A DNA stretch of 64,000 nucleotides from NCBI RefSeq assembly GCF_011397635.1, contig NC_064758.1:21598513-21662512 (forward strand). Direction: 5' to 3'. The DNA comes from Epinephelus fuscoguttatus. Lineage: Eukaryota; Chordata; Actinopteri; Perciformes; Serranidae. The notes under the pieces are model-generated. The model was not told where the DNA came from and did not search any database. It was given only the letters and a program-made list of their open reading frames with translations. The position numbers and the translations under genes are program-made. Positions 35,690 to 49,065 of this stretch are shown in pieces; position 1 is the first letter of the stretch; the number at the start of each line of letters is the position of its first letter.

Positions 35690-36060
35690 GGCTGCCGACG
35701 CGCTTGTTTCGGTTTCTGTGTTTCTCTTTACATCACATTTACATACTCGACATCGACAACAACACCCGCGAAGCGTTGTCACGAGCCAAAGGTCCGGTTC
35801 TGGGGCAGCGGCGGATTGTTTCGTGTCTCCGCTCCTCGGTAACATTAGCCATGTTTTGTTGCTGTTGATGCTAACACGGTTTGTGCTGCTTGTTGTGTAA
35901 CTAACGTCTCGAGCGCGGTCGGTCTTCAGGTTCAACTGAAACAACGTTCCAAAAACCGACGGTTGGTAACGTTCGACTCACGCGCTGCTCCTCTCTGGGG
36001 TCGCGCGTGGACGGTTCCACGAGACGAGAGCAAACGACTACCTGGCCCGCGAGAGCTTAT
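35690..36060 (+). promoter_or_regulatory. spsb1: CpG-rich stretch, probable spsb1 promoter
   Basis: The CpG density is clearly above the AT-rich surroundings, with many CGs in 35690-36060 including CTCGAGCGCGGTCGG and TCGCGCGTGG. It lies about 3.6 kb upstream of the spsb1 5' UTR exon at 39612, in line with the long first intron of vertebrate SPSB1. The start site and donor of the first exon could not be fixed. Confidence 0.45.
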
Positions 36061-39000
36061 TGAAGATTAGGCTGCTTTTACATTAGCTAGCATGACAAGC
36101 TATTATGGGTTAACTTGTCCAGAAGGCCTTCATACTCTCAATTAGCGGTTTATTAGATATATTTAACGTTAATAATAAAATACAATACATTAGACAACAT
36201 ATTTTACTTTAATTAAAGTTAATATAAGTTTATGTTTAGTTTTAAAGAGGCGTTAATTTAACTTTATGGCCATGTTGGAGGCTGTAGCTAGGCACTGCTG
36301 ACTTGTATTGCTTCCATTATACCAAGGGATGTTTCATTATTCAATATCCTTACTGATGTATTTTCACCAGCCATTTTTTACAGTAAGAATAGACCAATTA
36401 ATGTAATGTGTAACACTTGAACATCATTGTAGACTACACCCTCCACAATGACCTGTCCCTGTGAACATGGCAAACCCAGAAAATTTCACCCCTTTAAAGC
36501 CCCAAACATATTTTTAATTCGACCACAGGACATTTAAATGACTGTATTCTGCGCAACACTTTAAAGCTTTGTACCCAAACAATGGCTGACTTTGTCTTTG
36601 GTTAAACCTTGAGCTTAATGTACTCAGCAGGTCAACAAACAAGCTAGAGCTGAAGTTCAGGTGGGCCCGGTCTAAATTGGGCCTCACAATACAGACAAGT
36701 GTTTCCTTGGCTCAGCAAATCCAGCGAGCCCTTCCTCTTGCATTTTAATGAGCTCCAAACCAACCCAGGGGCCCAGGAACCCCGACCAGGCCAAGCCAGG
36801 ATCCCGGTCCAAATATATCCCTCCACAAGCCACCTTTTAAACTCCTAATGGGCATGTTTGTTTTGAAGTCCAAGGTAAATGTGGGAAGACCTTCTCATTG
36901 TTGTGTTAGTTTTGATTTAGTTGAGCATGTTGTGTGCGTTGTAAAGTGGCCCTTTGCCGGGGGGGGGGGGGGGATGGTAAACGGTAAACTCCTGGCTCAG
37001 AGAGTGTGCAAATTAACATGTTTCACTCTCTCCTGAATGTTGGACAGGCATTGAAAAAGAGATTGTTTACATTCAGATGCTGGCCACCCGCTGCTTGCTT
37101 TTTCTTCCCCCCTGTTTTCCAATCACTGAAGAGACATGACCCATTTAAATGGTTGTTTACTTGTATTAGAAGAAGAGCCAAAGCACTACTCAATGAACTC
37201 TTGTCTACAATTCAATTAGAGTGGCCTTCCCAGCAGCACAGTTTTCCACATTACACAATGCTCTCTTCAGCCTAGCTGCAACACACGCAGAAGTACCAAC
37301 ACCAAAGAGCAGCAGTAGTAGTCACACCTGCAGCCACAAAAAGTCACATTATACGTCTCTGGGATATTGATGCTTTATCTGGAGTGTGGGGTATCAGATC
37401 CAACAGGGTTTTTACTATAAGAGAGCTGCCTGTGATGACCTGGACTGGTCCCATTGGCATTCAGACGTGTTTAAGTTTCCAAAGAAATATAAAAATTAGC
37501 TGATGTTTAACATTTTGATTCAGGCTCCACAGAAAGTGCCCCGTCACAGCTGTGGTCTATTGTAATGGAGACACTGAAGTCAAGCACAGCAGGTTATTCA
37601 TCAGGCTTTTATTGTAGAGTTTCTGCTTTCCTGAAACTGTGTTCCCGCAGTCTCCCTCAAACAAGACAGAACATTTTTATTCCTTTAAGCCAGACATTTT
37701 ATTACTGCGTTTCCTGTCGCGCTCTGACTAGATATAAGAAATGGCTGGAGTTTTTCCTGTCTTTTTTTTTTCTGTTGCGGCTGCTTGATAATGGGTCCAA
37801 ATTGGTGACCTCATGTTATCACAAATTCTTGGATTGACTCCGCTTGATTAAGAAAAGCTGGAAAAGAAGCAATGTGTTTAATTGAGGTACAACTAATCAA
37901 ATCAGGTTTGATTTTTTTTATTTATTTATTTATTTATATTTTTTATAGTGTTGTATTTCATGATGTGTGTGCGCCCTTATCCTAAATGAGTCACTTAGCA
38001 GAAGGAGCACATAACAACATGGGTGTTTACCAGTTACCCATGTAGAGCTCCAACACCACATGGAAATTGTTTTATAAACTGCGTCAGAGCTGACAATGAG
38101 GATATTGGGATCAATGTAGGGTGTTAGTTTTCTTTTAGACATTTTGTTCATAGATTCATGTAAAAATACATCGCTTACATGTTTCACGGTTGCCTAGTTG
38201 TCCTAAAGTCAGGCCACACAGAGCAAAATTGCTACTAACTATTTTTGGCTGATTATCTAACATATCTTGTGTCTTCAAGTGCACATCTGTGAAATTCTAA
38301 TCACGCAAACTGAATTTGTCCTGGGTAATTACAGCTCAGCAGTCACATCAGATGGGTTATTTTTGTTTGTTTGATTGTTTGAGTTGGATTACTCAAAAAC
38401 ATGTTGCACAAAATGTTATTAAAATGCTTTAAAGCACAGTTTAAGAGCTTTATGTCACAATGTGTGTGCTGTAATGTATGTTGTCTTTACTGGGGGGGGG
38501 GGGGGGGGGGCAGGCAAATGCACATCCTCTGAAGATGTTAAATTTAAACATCTTAAGCAGGCACCTTATTAACTGCGCTTGCTGACATTGTTAGGCAATG
38601 AATGGGCAATACTGTATGGATTAAAAAAAGCTTCTATTAATGTAATTTGATGTTGTAATATTTTTAGGAAAGCTGATTTGATAAACTGATCAAATCAGCT
38701 GGATTGTCTGTTTTTGTTTTACAGTCAATTTCAATCCCTGACAAATCAAATTATCTCACTGCTGATGCAGAAATGTTTTTCATAACCCATGGTATGAACA
38801 CTCCTGTTGACCAGTTAATATTGCTCATAGTGTATATTGTCATACTGTTCTTGTTAGTGTTAAAGCCTGCGTGTACACAGCAGCATAAATCGGTCAGATA
38901 TTGCATGTTAAACTGTGGCCTTTCAATTGGACATTGTATATAGGCCACTCTATTCCCTGTAAATAGTCCAATCCATTGTATGTAATCTTTTCAATCAATA

Positions 39001-39611
39001 GCAAATATGTTTATGACTGAGTGGCAGGAACTAGTTGGTCTTGTTTTTCTCGGTCGACTCGACGCCATAGGGAGCTGGGAGGGAGGGAAAACATGGCCAT
39101 ACAGTCAGACTGCTTCAGACTTTAGGTTAACCTCAGATAGTTCTGAGAAAGTGTGTCACACTGATAGTGCGTCTTTGCCACGGTCAGCAGATACACATTG
39201 TCTCGCTGATGTGTAAGGATAACGTTATCCGTGTAATTCAGTGTTTGATCGGTACATCTCAGATTTCTGAGGTCGCGGGACACTGGCATCTTTATGTTTT
39301 AAATGCTAAACATCACATGAGAACAAAGCCACTTTTGAGGCAGCTCTACAGCCCCGCAGCTAATATCAGTTGTTACCCACTGATAACCAAATTAAGCCAG
39401 TTAAACCATTGAGTGAATTTACCATTAAATGTAAACATGCACTCTAACATTTCCAATAAATGCAGTATAATGTAATTACAGTCTTACATTTAGCTTGCTG
39501 CTGTTAGTAGGATGCTAACATTTCCTGCTTTAAACAGCAAGATTGCTAATTAGATTAGTAAATAGTGAACTTGTTTGTCTTCTCTGCTTTCATCTCCTCT
39601 AATCTCTCCAG
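36061..39611 (+). other. Probable spsb1 first intron
   Basis: Non-coding sequence between the CpG-rich stretch and the 5' UTR acceptor. It contains two long G homopolymers (36959-36974 and 38492-38510) and AT-rich sequence. No exon is recognised. Confidence 0.45.
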
Positions 39612-40493
39612 GTCGGCTCCAAATCCCACCTGGTGTGGCCTTCGCTGTCTGCAGCTTGTGACAACGTGGAGCAACAAACCTGCTTCTTGGGTTGCTGGAG
39701 CACAGTGGAGGAGAGGGTCTGAGGCTGCTTACTCCCCCCGTTGGTCTTTGAGGAGGGGGGGAGGAGGAGGAAGAGGGAGCTGCTATAACCACCCAGAGCA
39801 TGGGGCAGAAAGTCCCAGGTGGCATTAAAACCATTGATATGCGGGATCCAGCGTTCAGCCCCCTGAAGCTGGAGCTACAGGCCCTGAGTCACACCAAGCC
39901 GTCTCGACTGGATCTGCTGCTGGACATGCCACCCGCTGGTGTGGACGTCCAGGTCCAGCACTCGTGGAACAACGATGACCGTTCCCTCAACATCTTTGTC
40001 AAGGACGACAACAAGCTGGTGTTTCACAGGCACCCCGTGGCGCAGAGCACGGACGCCATCCGGGGCCGTGTTGGCTACACGAGGGGACTGCACGTGTGGG
40101 AGATCAGCTGGGCTATGCGTCAGAGGGGAACGCACGCTGTGGTTGGAGTGGCTACGAGTGACGCCCCGCTACACTCTGTGGGCTACACAGCTTTGGTAGG
40201 AAGCAATGCCGAGTCCTGGGGCTGGGACCTGTGCAGGAGTAAACTCTACCACGACGGCAAGAATCACCCAGGAATAACCTACCCGGCCTTCCTCGAGCCA
40301 GACGATACCTTCATAATACCAGACTCCCTCTTAGTAGTCTTGGACATGGATGAGGGGACGCTGGGTTACATAGTGGATGGACATTATCTAGGGGTAGCAT
40401 TCAGAGGACTTAAGGGCAGGAAGCTGTACCCAGTGGTGAGCGCCGTGTGGGGACACTGTGAAATAAGAATCCGGTACATAAATGGACTTGATC
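39612..40493 (+). CDS. spsb1: spsb1 exon with 5' UTR, start codon and SPRY domain
   Basis: A pyrimidine-rich acceptor (CTCTAATCTCTCCAG) ends at 39611. About 188 nt of G-rich 5' UTR follows before ATG 39800-39802, which starts [15 protein letters not shown] as in other vertebrates. The donor is GATC|GTGAGT. The coding part is 39800-40493. Confidence 0.9.
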
Positions 40494-43456
40494 GTGAGTA
40501 CAAACTTTATTAATATTCTGTTATTCTTTTCCCTCCTGAGCGTCTGTGTTTTTGCCGTCTAGGACAGTGTCTTGCATTCAGCCCTTACACAACCAGTGGC
40601 AGTATTTATTATCGCAATAAACAAAGGTGTGACAGTTAAGGGTTTATCTTGCTGTCCAAGCAGAGCACATTACTGCAGAGGGTTACTACAGAGCAGACTT
40701 AGTATGGCTGCCTGTCTGGCTATTATGTAAAACAGTTATGACCTGACATTATTTGTGTTCTCTCTTGGCAGTCCAGATTACATTTAAATTAATATTTAAC
40801 TGTATCCATGAATCACCTTTTCTTTGAACCATGTCACAGTGCCCTGATCTTAGTAAGGAGTTAACAGAGAAAAGATGTGACTTCACTGGAACCTGCCCCA
40901 GTTCATGTCATTAACTGTACCTTGCTTTGGTTTTTAAACCAGTCTGTGGCGCCACTGTTATAGATTTTGGTGTTTATGGCTTTAAAAACATCAAGTGGTC
41001 CTTCATGTTTATGTACAAAGACAACAAGCTGCTCGTTTTTCCTCCAGACAAACATAAAATGATTTCTAATTGGATGAATCCCAACTATTCCATGGTGAAA
41101 GAGTCATGAGCTTTAAACGAGGAAACATAGGTGCTCATCGAAACATGCTGCACTACCCACATGTCCCAAGTGCTGTGTGCTCATTAGATTTTTATGTTCA
41201 GCTCAGATCCCTTGACCTAGTTTAGGCCCGTGGAAAAGAAGCACTACAGATGCAGTGATATGCACAACAGCCACTTTGATTTTTATGACATTCCTCGTGC
41301 TGATGGATGTACAGAGGGGAAATTCCTCATCTTATATGCTGATGTTCTCAACAGTTTGTCTCACAAAATGTAGTTAATCCTGTGGCTGTTTGGATCCAGG
41401 ACGCCTTGTTGGCACTGCAGCTACAGGATATGGTTGCGAGTAAAATTAATTTATTATTTTCCAGCTCTTTTATAAATCTTCAAAAAGCCAAAAATAATGG
41501 AAAATAGCCACAGGGCTGGAGAGTGAACATCAATACTTTTTGAAGGCACAACAAAATCTGTCTGTAGCACAGAAAATCATCCAAAATTTGCAGCTGAATG
41601 TCTTCTTTGTTTCTTTGATCAGATATTTACTTATTTAAAGCACATATCTTGTTAATTTTAGTCGAAAGTTGCATGGCTGCTAAAAACACCTGTACTATGT
41701 GAGATTTCCAGCGTCTTTTATAAAATCAAGGGGGATTTGTATAAAGTATCTATAGTCCTTCAAGTGAGGTTTCCAAAAATGTATTGTTTCGGTAAAGACG
41801 GTGAAACTGTATTGGCAGCGCAATTATATATTTTCAAGATGTCCAACTTCAAATCTATTATGTTTTTTTTTCTTCTGACAAGCAAAAACAAACTAGAAAC
41901 AAAAACATAAAAAGTCATGACAAATGATTCAAGTGATCAGTAGATTACCAAAATTCTGTTTGTTTGTTTTTTTGACAAATTATAGGCACTACTAGCAGAG
42001 GTGCGGATGCAAATCACATGACTTGGACTTGAGTCTGAGAGACTGTAGACTTCACAAAATCAAAAAAGACTTGCAGTGAGACTTGGACTTAAACACCAGT
42101 GGCACTTGACTTCATTTGGACTTGAGCCTTTTGACATAAAAAAAAAAATACTTGATTACCCCCCCAAAAAAAAGATGAAAAAGTATATTATTTATAAGTG
42201 AACCATGAACCAGATTATTTCCTGAATCAGCTAGTATTACCATTGTTCTTTCCCAATAAATGGACACTTAATTCTCCGGATCCACTTTGTTTCAACCAAT
42301 CGACCAGCATCCAGTCAAGTTACAGGAGAGAAGCATGAAAAAATACGCAGTGGTCAAAAAAAAACCAAACAAATTGCAGTATGCAAAACGTGTAGGTTGA
42401 AAATTATAGATGGACATGCAACAACTTCCAACAATCTTGTTTTAACAAATAAGAACAAATTTTACAAAGCACTTACGATTTTTGTAAATGTAGTATATTT
42501 ATTACCCTGTTGTTAAAATTGCGTTACATTTGGTGAAGAGTGCATTATGACTTGTTAAGGACTCAAAACTCAAAGTTTGGGACTTGGCCATTTTTTGACT
42601 TAGAACTCGAGTACAGAGTTTAGACTTACCTGTGACTTGGTCCCACTTCTGACAACTAAAGTGTGAACTACCTGCAGAGTTGCCCCACTGTGTACTCTGT
42701 CAACAACAGTACAAACATTTGCGGAATTTCCTGTGTTAGTTTGACGTCTCTATTACACACTCAGAGCAGGAGGAACCCTAACCCTAACCCACTGACTTCA
42801 GCACCCAGAGGTGTGACCACACCACCTCTGGGAACATCGGCCCATTTTATCGTTATACATTGATTAACATCAGTGTGAACTTCCTCCTTGAGTATCCCTC
42901 CTCTGATGGAGGCTGCATGCACTGAGGCCAACATCTTTGTTCAGATTTTTACATAATCCTTTCCTATATTTCAAAGCACTGATAGATCAGATGTTGAATA
43001 TGAAATTAAATGGTGGCAACAACAAAACTGTATGCAAATGATCTGAGAATATTTAGGTTAATTTTTATCATTTACTTGACTTTATGGCCCACAGAAGCTC
43101 ATATTGTGTTCTGTATGGCAATATAGGATAAAGGTTGTTATACTGTCCCATTTTCATTTTTATAGCAGGTCACTCACCCTTGCGTTCACTTTATGTCATG
43201 TGTCTGACACATTACACACAGTGCCTCTCAGATGTGACATTTATACACTCCTGAAATGAGATTCAGTCATTGCTCACACATGAAACATGCTCCTGCTGAC
43301 CCCTCTGCGCCTCTTGTCTCCCCCACAGCCGAACCCCTCTCTTTGATGGACCTGTGTAGGCGCTCAGTGAGGGTGGCATTAGGACGAGACCGTCTGAGTG
43401 AAATCCATAGACTGCCCCTGCCGGCTTCTCTCAAGAACTACCTGCTCTACCAATGA
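39800..43456 (+). CDS. spsb1: SPRY domain-containing SOCS box protein 1
   Basis: Substrate-recognition subunit of a Cullin-5/Elongin-BC E3 ubiquitin ligase. Mammalian SPSB1 binds DINNN-type motifs in iNOS and Par-4, and also acts on MET and TGF-beta receptor signalling. The join 39800-40493, 43329-43456 is 822 nt: 273 codons plus stop, the same length as human. The SPRY domain spans about residues 33-231 ([54 protein letters not shown]). The SOCS box (232-273) has [10 protein letters not shown] as the Elongin C-binding helix and the Cul5-box [11 protein letters not shown]. The single coding intron falls in phase 1 exactly between the two domains. A 5' UTR acceptor CTCCAG precedes 39612. Intact; very confident. 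Confidence 0.97.
41996..42651. mobile_element. hAT-like MITE in the spsb1 coding intron
   Basis: Ends CAGAGGTGCGGATGC and CTTGGTCCCACTTCTG are inverted. Many ACTTGGACTT/GAGTC strings inside mark a common fish MITE family. Flanks ACTACTAG and ACAACTAA match at 6 of 8 positions. Confidence 0.65.
43329..43456 (+). CDS. spsb1: spsb1 terminal exon (SOCS box)
   Basis: The acceptor CCCACAG ends at 43328. CC completes a proline codon, giving [16 protein letters not shown] at the junction. Stop TGA is at 43454-43456 after YLLYQ, the invariant C-terminus. Confidence 0.96.
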
Positions 43457-46400
43457 CGGCGCTAGCGGTCACAACACACTCGACACACCCTCGTCTCTTG
43501 CTCATGTTTCTCTGGGATCCTTCTTGGGTTGAACCCGTTTGACAACATTGCTCCAGGACTGACTCAGCCTTTCAACAAGTATGCTTCTGTGTCGGTGGCT
43601 GGACACCTTTTGAGTTTCTTATCCTGTTTTTATGACTCTTTCCAATTGTATTCTCTAACTTTATAAAATCAGGAATCACTGAACACTATGCACATGCTGA
43701 TCCAGACGATAGCCTGACAGTCACCATGTTGGTGTACCTCCTCCAGTTTGTAGGCTAATGTGGCCGTGTGGTCGGTATCTCTGCTGTGTGACCTCCAGAC
43801 TGTATGAGTATGAATATCTATCTCGTAGCCTTTTAAATTGAAGCTTTTTTGACTGGGCTTAAGTAAAATTGTGTGGTGGAAATTACACTTTGAGTGTTGG
43901 TGCAGAAATGCACTGCCAGCAGCTGACCACAAGGTGGCAGCAGACACGTGAACCTGTACATCCTCTCAAATTGAGAATTACAGCATGAAATCCAGGTTGC
44001 TTTTAGAATTTATGGTTTTTAATATTGATTAAAAAGGTGGTTCACACAACACAGACCGGAGATGCTGACCACTCCACAGTGAGTCTGTGGTGCAGTGTGG
44101 ATGAATGCACTGTGAGGCAGCTGAAGAGCAGCTCCGACCATTCACTGCACTATCAGGTTTCTCTGCGATATGGAAGTGTGCCCCATTGCTTACCATCGAG
44201 GCATCCGACAGGAACAACATCAGCAGAAATTTTAACGGAAGGATAATGTCACTGTGATTATTTGTAGCATGCATCTGCAGGAAATCTTTCTCAATACAAT
44301 CACGTCTTTTTTAAAATCTTTACTGTCACTCCTGCTTTTGGTAGTGCGGTAGTTTTCAACCACATGCTGTCTGGGCCCAAGAGTGCTGTGTTTTTTATTT
44401 TCTCCATCAGCTGATTTCACTGGTTTGCACATATTCAGCCAGAGAATGGAAACTAACCAATGAAATATCCACTGAAGTGGTTTTATGTAATGAAAACGTG
44501 CTACTCTTGGGTCTCACTGGCACATAGCTGAGAACCATTGATGTAGTGTTTGTGTTTTATGACATGTTAAGGGAAGAAAAGGGGGTTCGGGGAACAGACT
44601 ATGTAGGTTAACGACGTTGTGCCTGAATCTGCAAACTTCAGATTTAAGGCACCGTAACAACAGAAAAAAAGACAATCCACAAAGTGCTGCACAAATGTAA
44701 TAAAATAAGATCAGATTGCCAACACATTGTCAATGCCATATCGTAGACCTGTTGACTAGTATTTTTAAATGTGCAGATGTTGTCCTCATTCAGCCCTCGG
44801 CTGGGTGCAGACACACTGTGCCACACTTTATTCTCCTTGCTTGCAGCTTCCATTTTATTTTATATTCCTTGTTGTAGATTTTTTGTTTGCAAGTATCTAT
44901 TAAAGTTTATTTCAAAGTATTTGTTGTGTATTGTGCATTGTATGGGTATTCTACTGGGAAAATGTCGACAGGGGATGGACAAAATCAGGGTGTCTGGAGG
45001 TCCTTAAAATGTCTTAACATTACAACAATAAGGCCTTAAAAGTCATCCAACAGTCTTAAATTTGAATTTGTGAGGTCTTAACTACTACAGCCTTTTTATA
45101 TAATTTCATATAATTTTTTTTTCTTTCTATGTACAAGTCCACATTTCTAATGGTACAGATGTTTATAATACTGTTATTTCACTTCATACTTGCACTTAAC
45201 TCTTGGCAAAATGTAGATAGACTTAACTCCCTCTAATATTCCCATGTAAGACTTATCTCTGCACAAGACCTCATGTATACTACTCGACTGCAATGCTTAA
45301 ATGTGTAAATTTGGTCAAAAGGCATCTTGAATGGGTCTTGAATGAGCATTCACTTTAACTGTCTGATACTTGTAGACACCTTGAAAATGTTAAGTTGCAA
45401 TATTTAGACAATGTAATTAAATGCAAATGATGGCTTCGCAAGATACTTAAGGGTTGAACGAACACCTGAAACCTATTAAAGGCGGTTTCTAACTTCAAGT
45501 GAAATCACTAGGATTGAGGTTGATACAGTATCACAAGCTGGTTGGTATCTCAATTATCCCCTGTAATCCACAGGGGGAGGAATAAAATTCTTAACTCCTT
45601 AAATTTGTTTCGTTAAACTACCTTACAACAGTAGCAGCAGGTCTGTCACAATAATTATCAATTTACTGAGGTCATGCCCGTTTTGTTTCCACAAGAGTGT
45701 TGCCAGCATTTTAGAAAACTAAAATAAATAGCAGGGTTTTCCTGACCATTATTAGACTTGGACACAGTGCCAATTGTCTTTCCACAGTGCCTTAGCAGAA
45801 TGAACAGGGGGAAAAAAATGCTGACGCGTTTTACTGTCATTTGTGGTTGAATTAAAAGTACATTACTGACATACTTGAATAATTGTGCCATTACAGTATA
45901 TCAGTGGCATATAATGGTCTTAAAACGACACTGCCATTTATGGCAATAATTTCAGGGACAATATATCATCCAACAAAAGAAGATATCATGATAAAATAAG
46001 TACCACCATATATGACACATTTTCACACTTAAGTAAATGCAGAATGCATCAAACAGCAACAGACTCTTAAGTTTATCTGAAAGCGAGGGGCTTCATATCC
46101 GCACTGCAGTGCCTTCAAAGTAGAAACAAAACTATGTCTATCTATATTTTATAAAGGCTATAGTGTGACCAGAAAGGGGACTGAGGCTGTGTCAGAGCTG
46201 AAGTTAACCAGAAAAAGAAGTGAGTCCCTTTTCTGCTGGTCACCTTTTTGGTGCACTTTAAGAGGACTGAGTTTGGTTCATTCAAAAAGGACTATATGTG
46301 AAAACACCCTATGAAACTAAATCCCTTTTAGACATGCGGCCATTTAACATGGTGGTCCCCCCCCCCCCCCCCCCAAAAAAAAAACGCATCCTGGTCACTT

Positions 46401-46589
46401 TGCCTGAAAGTCACAACAGCAATCTGAAGCCCTTTTCAGACATGGAAAATATAATGCTGGCCTCATGTTTCCAAGAAAGTAGTGGATTTTAGTTATTTAG
46501 ACAATGACCACCTTTACGTTTATGTTCCTCATGGCTTTGTTCACACATGAGCGCATTTTTACAGGAAGAACTGCATGAAATATAATGGA

Positions 46590-46960
46590 TGTTCGCGAGA
46601 AGAAATGGGACTGTGGGTGGAGTTATGCCAAACAATGAAATCCCAGCACTAGGTTCAAAAGATTTTTCAATTATCTTTGACAGTGATCTTTAGATTTCCC
46701 CCCAGTAGGATTGTAAAGCGGGACAAGACCAGAACATGTAATTATGGCTCCTTGGTGCTTGGCGACAACTGTCACAAGTTGGGTTCACATCTTATCAGAT
46801 CCTAGAAAGTCTAACCTTTGTGAAATGGGTGTGGTGAACAGTTTTGCTCCGGATCAGTGCATGTTTTGCGCAGATTATTTGTGAATTTTATCAAGGGCAT
46901 CCTCCCAAAGTTCTTAAGGAATCTTTTTCCCAGATCAACTTCCCAAAATGCTTTGATTGA
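46590..46960 (-). pseudogene. LINE ORF2 C-terminal remnant (L1/Tx1-type)
   Basis: On the minus strand the frames read WEVDLGKRFLKNFG and, after frameshifts, CDSCRQAPRSHNYMFWSCPA then LQSYWGEI and a stop at 46692-46690. After the stop comes RSLSKIIEKSFEPSAGISLF. The C-x2-C...H..MFWSCP pattern is the zinc-knuckle-like C-terminal motif of L1/Tx1-clade fish LINEs. The copy is broken by frameshifts and stops. Confidence 0.75.
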
Positions 46961-47744
46961 GTTTAAGGAAACTAGTTGCAGGAAATGAATCTGGGCAAAT
47001 ATATGACATCATTTCTGTCAGGGCAGAAGCTGGGTTGAGGAATCCCACACAGGTGTTTTCACTCATTTTGCTTGATTGGGCCTCTTCTTGGTGTGGATAC
47101 ATGGACAGATTGTACTGACATCTCACTCTTGTTAGTTTTAATGCACCCATAGACCTTCACAGATTAGGTACAATGTGACATACCACAGTAGGAAAAGCAC
47201 AGGTGTAAATGATAGAGTTAATGATGGCTGAACTGCATTTAGCTCCTTCAGCTTCAGGGTCCTGGTATTGCGCACGCTGGCTCACTGGGACACTTGTGCT
47301 GTTGTTATTAGTCATACCTGTGTTTTTCCTATGACAAGTCAACATGTCTGCTGTGAAAAGGGCCAATTAGTGCAGGACAACTTGCACTTTGGCAATCAGT
47401 ACATGGAGTACGATGACCTCACGCAACCCGATCAGAGGTCTAATCAGTCAGAACAACAGAAAACACCTGTGTGGATGTGTAGAGTGTAGTGCCTTTCAAC
47501 AACAAGGCAACTCAAATTGCATTACATAAGACATAAAAGGCATTAAGATATTACACAGAATGGGTAAAATATAATCAGATAGACTTAAAATTTTTAGTTC
47601 AAGACAATAATCTGAGCTAAATTACACTATTATTTAAATAAAACTAAGCAGTCTTATTTTAGACACACCACACAGTTAATGGAGAACATAAGTTTTCAGA
47701 TACGGAATCTCTTCACCCCTTCATTTTCTATTCATAAATAGTAA

Positions 47745-48115
47745 AAAAAATTAATTTTATTTATATAGCACCTCCCACGCAAATGAAGCTCAAAGTGCTC
47801 CACATTGCATAATTGAAACAACATGAAATTAAAAATGAAAATAAACAAAAAATAAAATTTTGCAAGACTAAATATTGAAAAAGTAAAATGTTGGAAATCA
47901 GTAAATAAAAATCTGTAGAATAAATGAACAAGAGATATAATTACATAAACAATGGATAACTTAAAAACTAAGGCTTTAACATTACTCCAATTTAAAAGCC
48001 AGATCAAAAAGATAGGTCTTTCATTTCCTTTTAAAAATACCAAGAGAGCTTGCTTCCTTAATATTTGGAGGCAGTGAGTTCCACAGTTTAGGGCACTGAT
48101 ACTCAACTTAGGACC
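47745..48115 (-). mobile_element. LINE 3' end, minus orientation
   Basis: ATTTATATAGCACCTCCCAC and GCTCAAAGTGCTCCACATTG, read on the minus strand, are the typical AGCACTTTGAG...CTATATAAAT tail of fish L2-type LINEs or SINEs sharing that tail. The upstream part includes a decayed GGAACTCACTGCCTCC segment. Confidence 0.55.
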
Positions 48116-48132
48116 CATGAGAGAGAAATTAG

Positions 48133-48198
48133 AGAAAGGTTTGGGGGCCAAATCTGGCACCCTATCGAGGGCCAGATTCAGCCCCCAAACCTCTTTCT
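48133..48198. repeat. Perfect-stem palindrome
   Basis: AGAAAGGTTTGGGGGC..AATCTGGC and GCCAGATT..GCCCCCAAACC..TTTCT can pair over about 26 nt around a 12-nt loop. It is probably the end of a decayed transposon. Confidence 0.7.
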
Positions 48199-49065
48199 AA
48201 TTCACAGGGGAAATAAATTGATTCACGCTGGATTTTTTTTTTTTTTTTGTACTTTTAATATACATTAAGCTGCCTTTACACTGCCATGCGACAACCGCCC
48301 TGACAACTGCCTACCCACAAGAGCATTCCCCAAAAAAGCAAAGTCTACCTAAAAGCAGCTGCTGCTACCGCAGTCCAAGACTGTGGTGACATGCAGGTGT
48401 GTCAAGAACATCACTGATAGAAGTGCAAGGTAGCTCGGCACCATGTAAATAACAACATACTGAGACAACAGAAATTACTGAAATTACCAAATATTTCTAT
48501 GTATTTGATCAATTTACCAGTCAACTGAAGTGTGGTGGAAATGTTATCACTGGCCCAGTTTTTCTTGTTGTTGTCCTTATAAGTTGCCAAAGCTGTTTTT
48601 ATATAACTCCGGGTATTCAGACACCAACAGTATCAGCCTCATCATCTTGTTGTCTACTGACAGAGTGCATAAAAAAGTATTAAAATAGAGCGTGTTTATC
48701 AAAAAAGTGCCAGAAGAGGATCCCCTAGATCCTCTGACAGACGTCTGGGCTCAGCTCTATAGGTCCTCAAATCCTAGAACGCTATTAAACGCTTTACAAA
48801 CAAATAACAGAACTCTAAATCATAACAATCTCCTTCCTTGGGGACCACTGATACTCTTAGCTGGTGATACTGAGTAACTGCATACATACTGCACAGAGTG
48901 ATGTTTGACTTAGATAACGTTTACTCCAGAAGTGTATCGAGGAATTCACAAACACTCATGCAAATACTGTACATTAAGGGATTTAGATTTTTTTTTTTTT
49001 TAGGGATTTAGGGAGATTTTTTTTTTTTTTTTTTGATGAATCATTCCCTACGAAGCATCCAGACC

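Noticed and set aside
36644-36826. Gly/Trp/Pro-rich minus-strand frame
   Set aside because: No motif; composition follows a local GC-rich patch.
40927-41109. Small open frame in the spsb1 intron
   Set aside because: The intron is flanked by exact family-matching splice sites; this frame has no counterpart in SPSB proteins.
42773-42792. Interstitial telomere-like CCCTAACCCTAACCC
   Set aside because: Fewer than three units; too short to suggest a fusion point.
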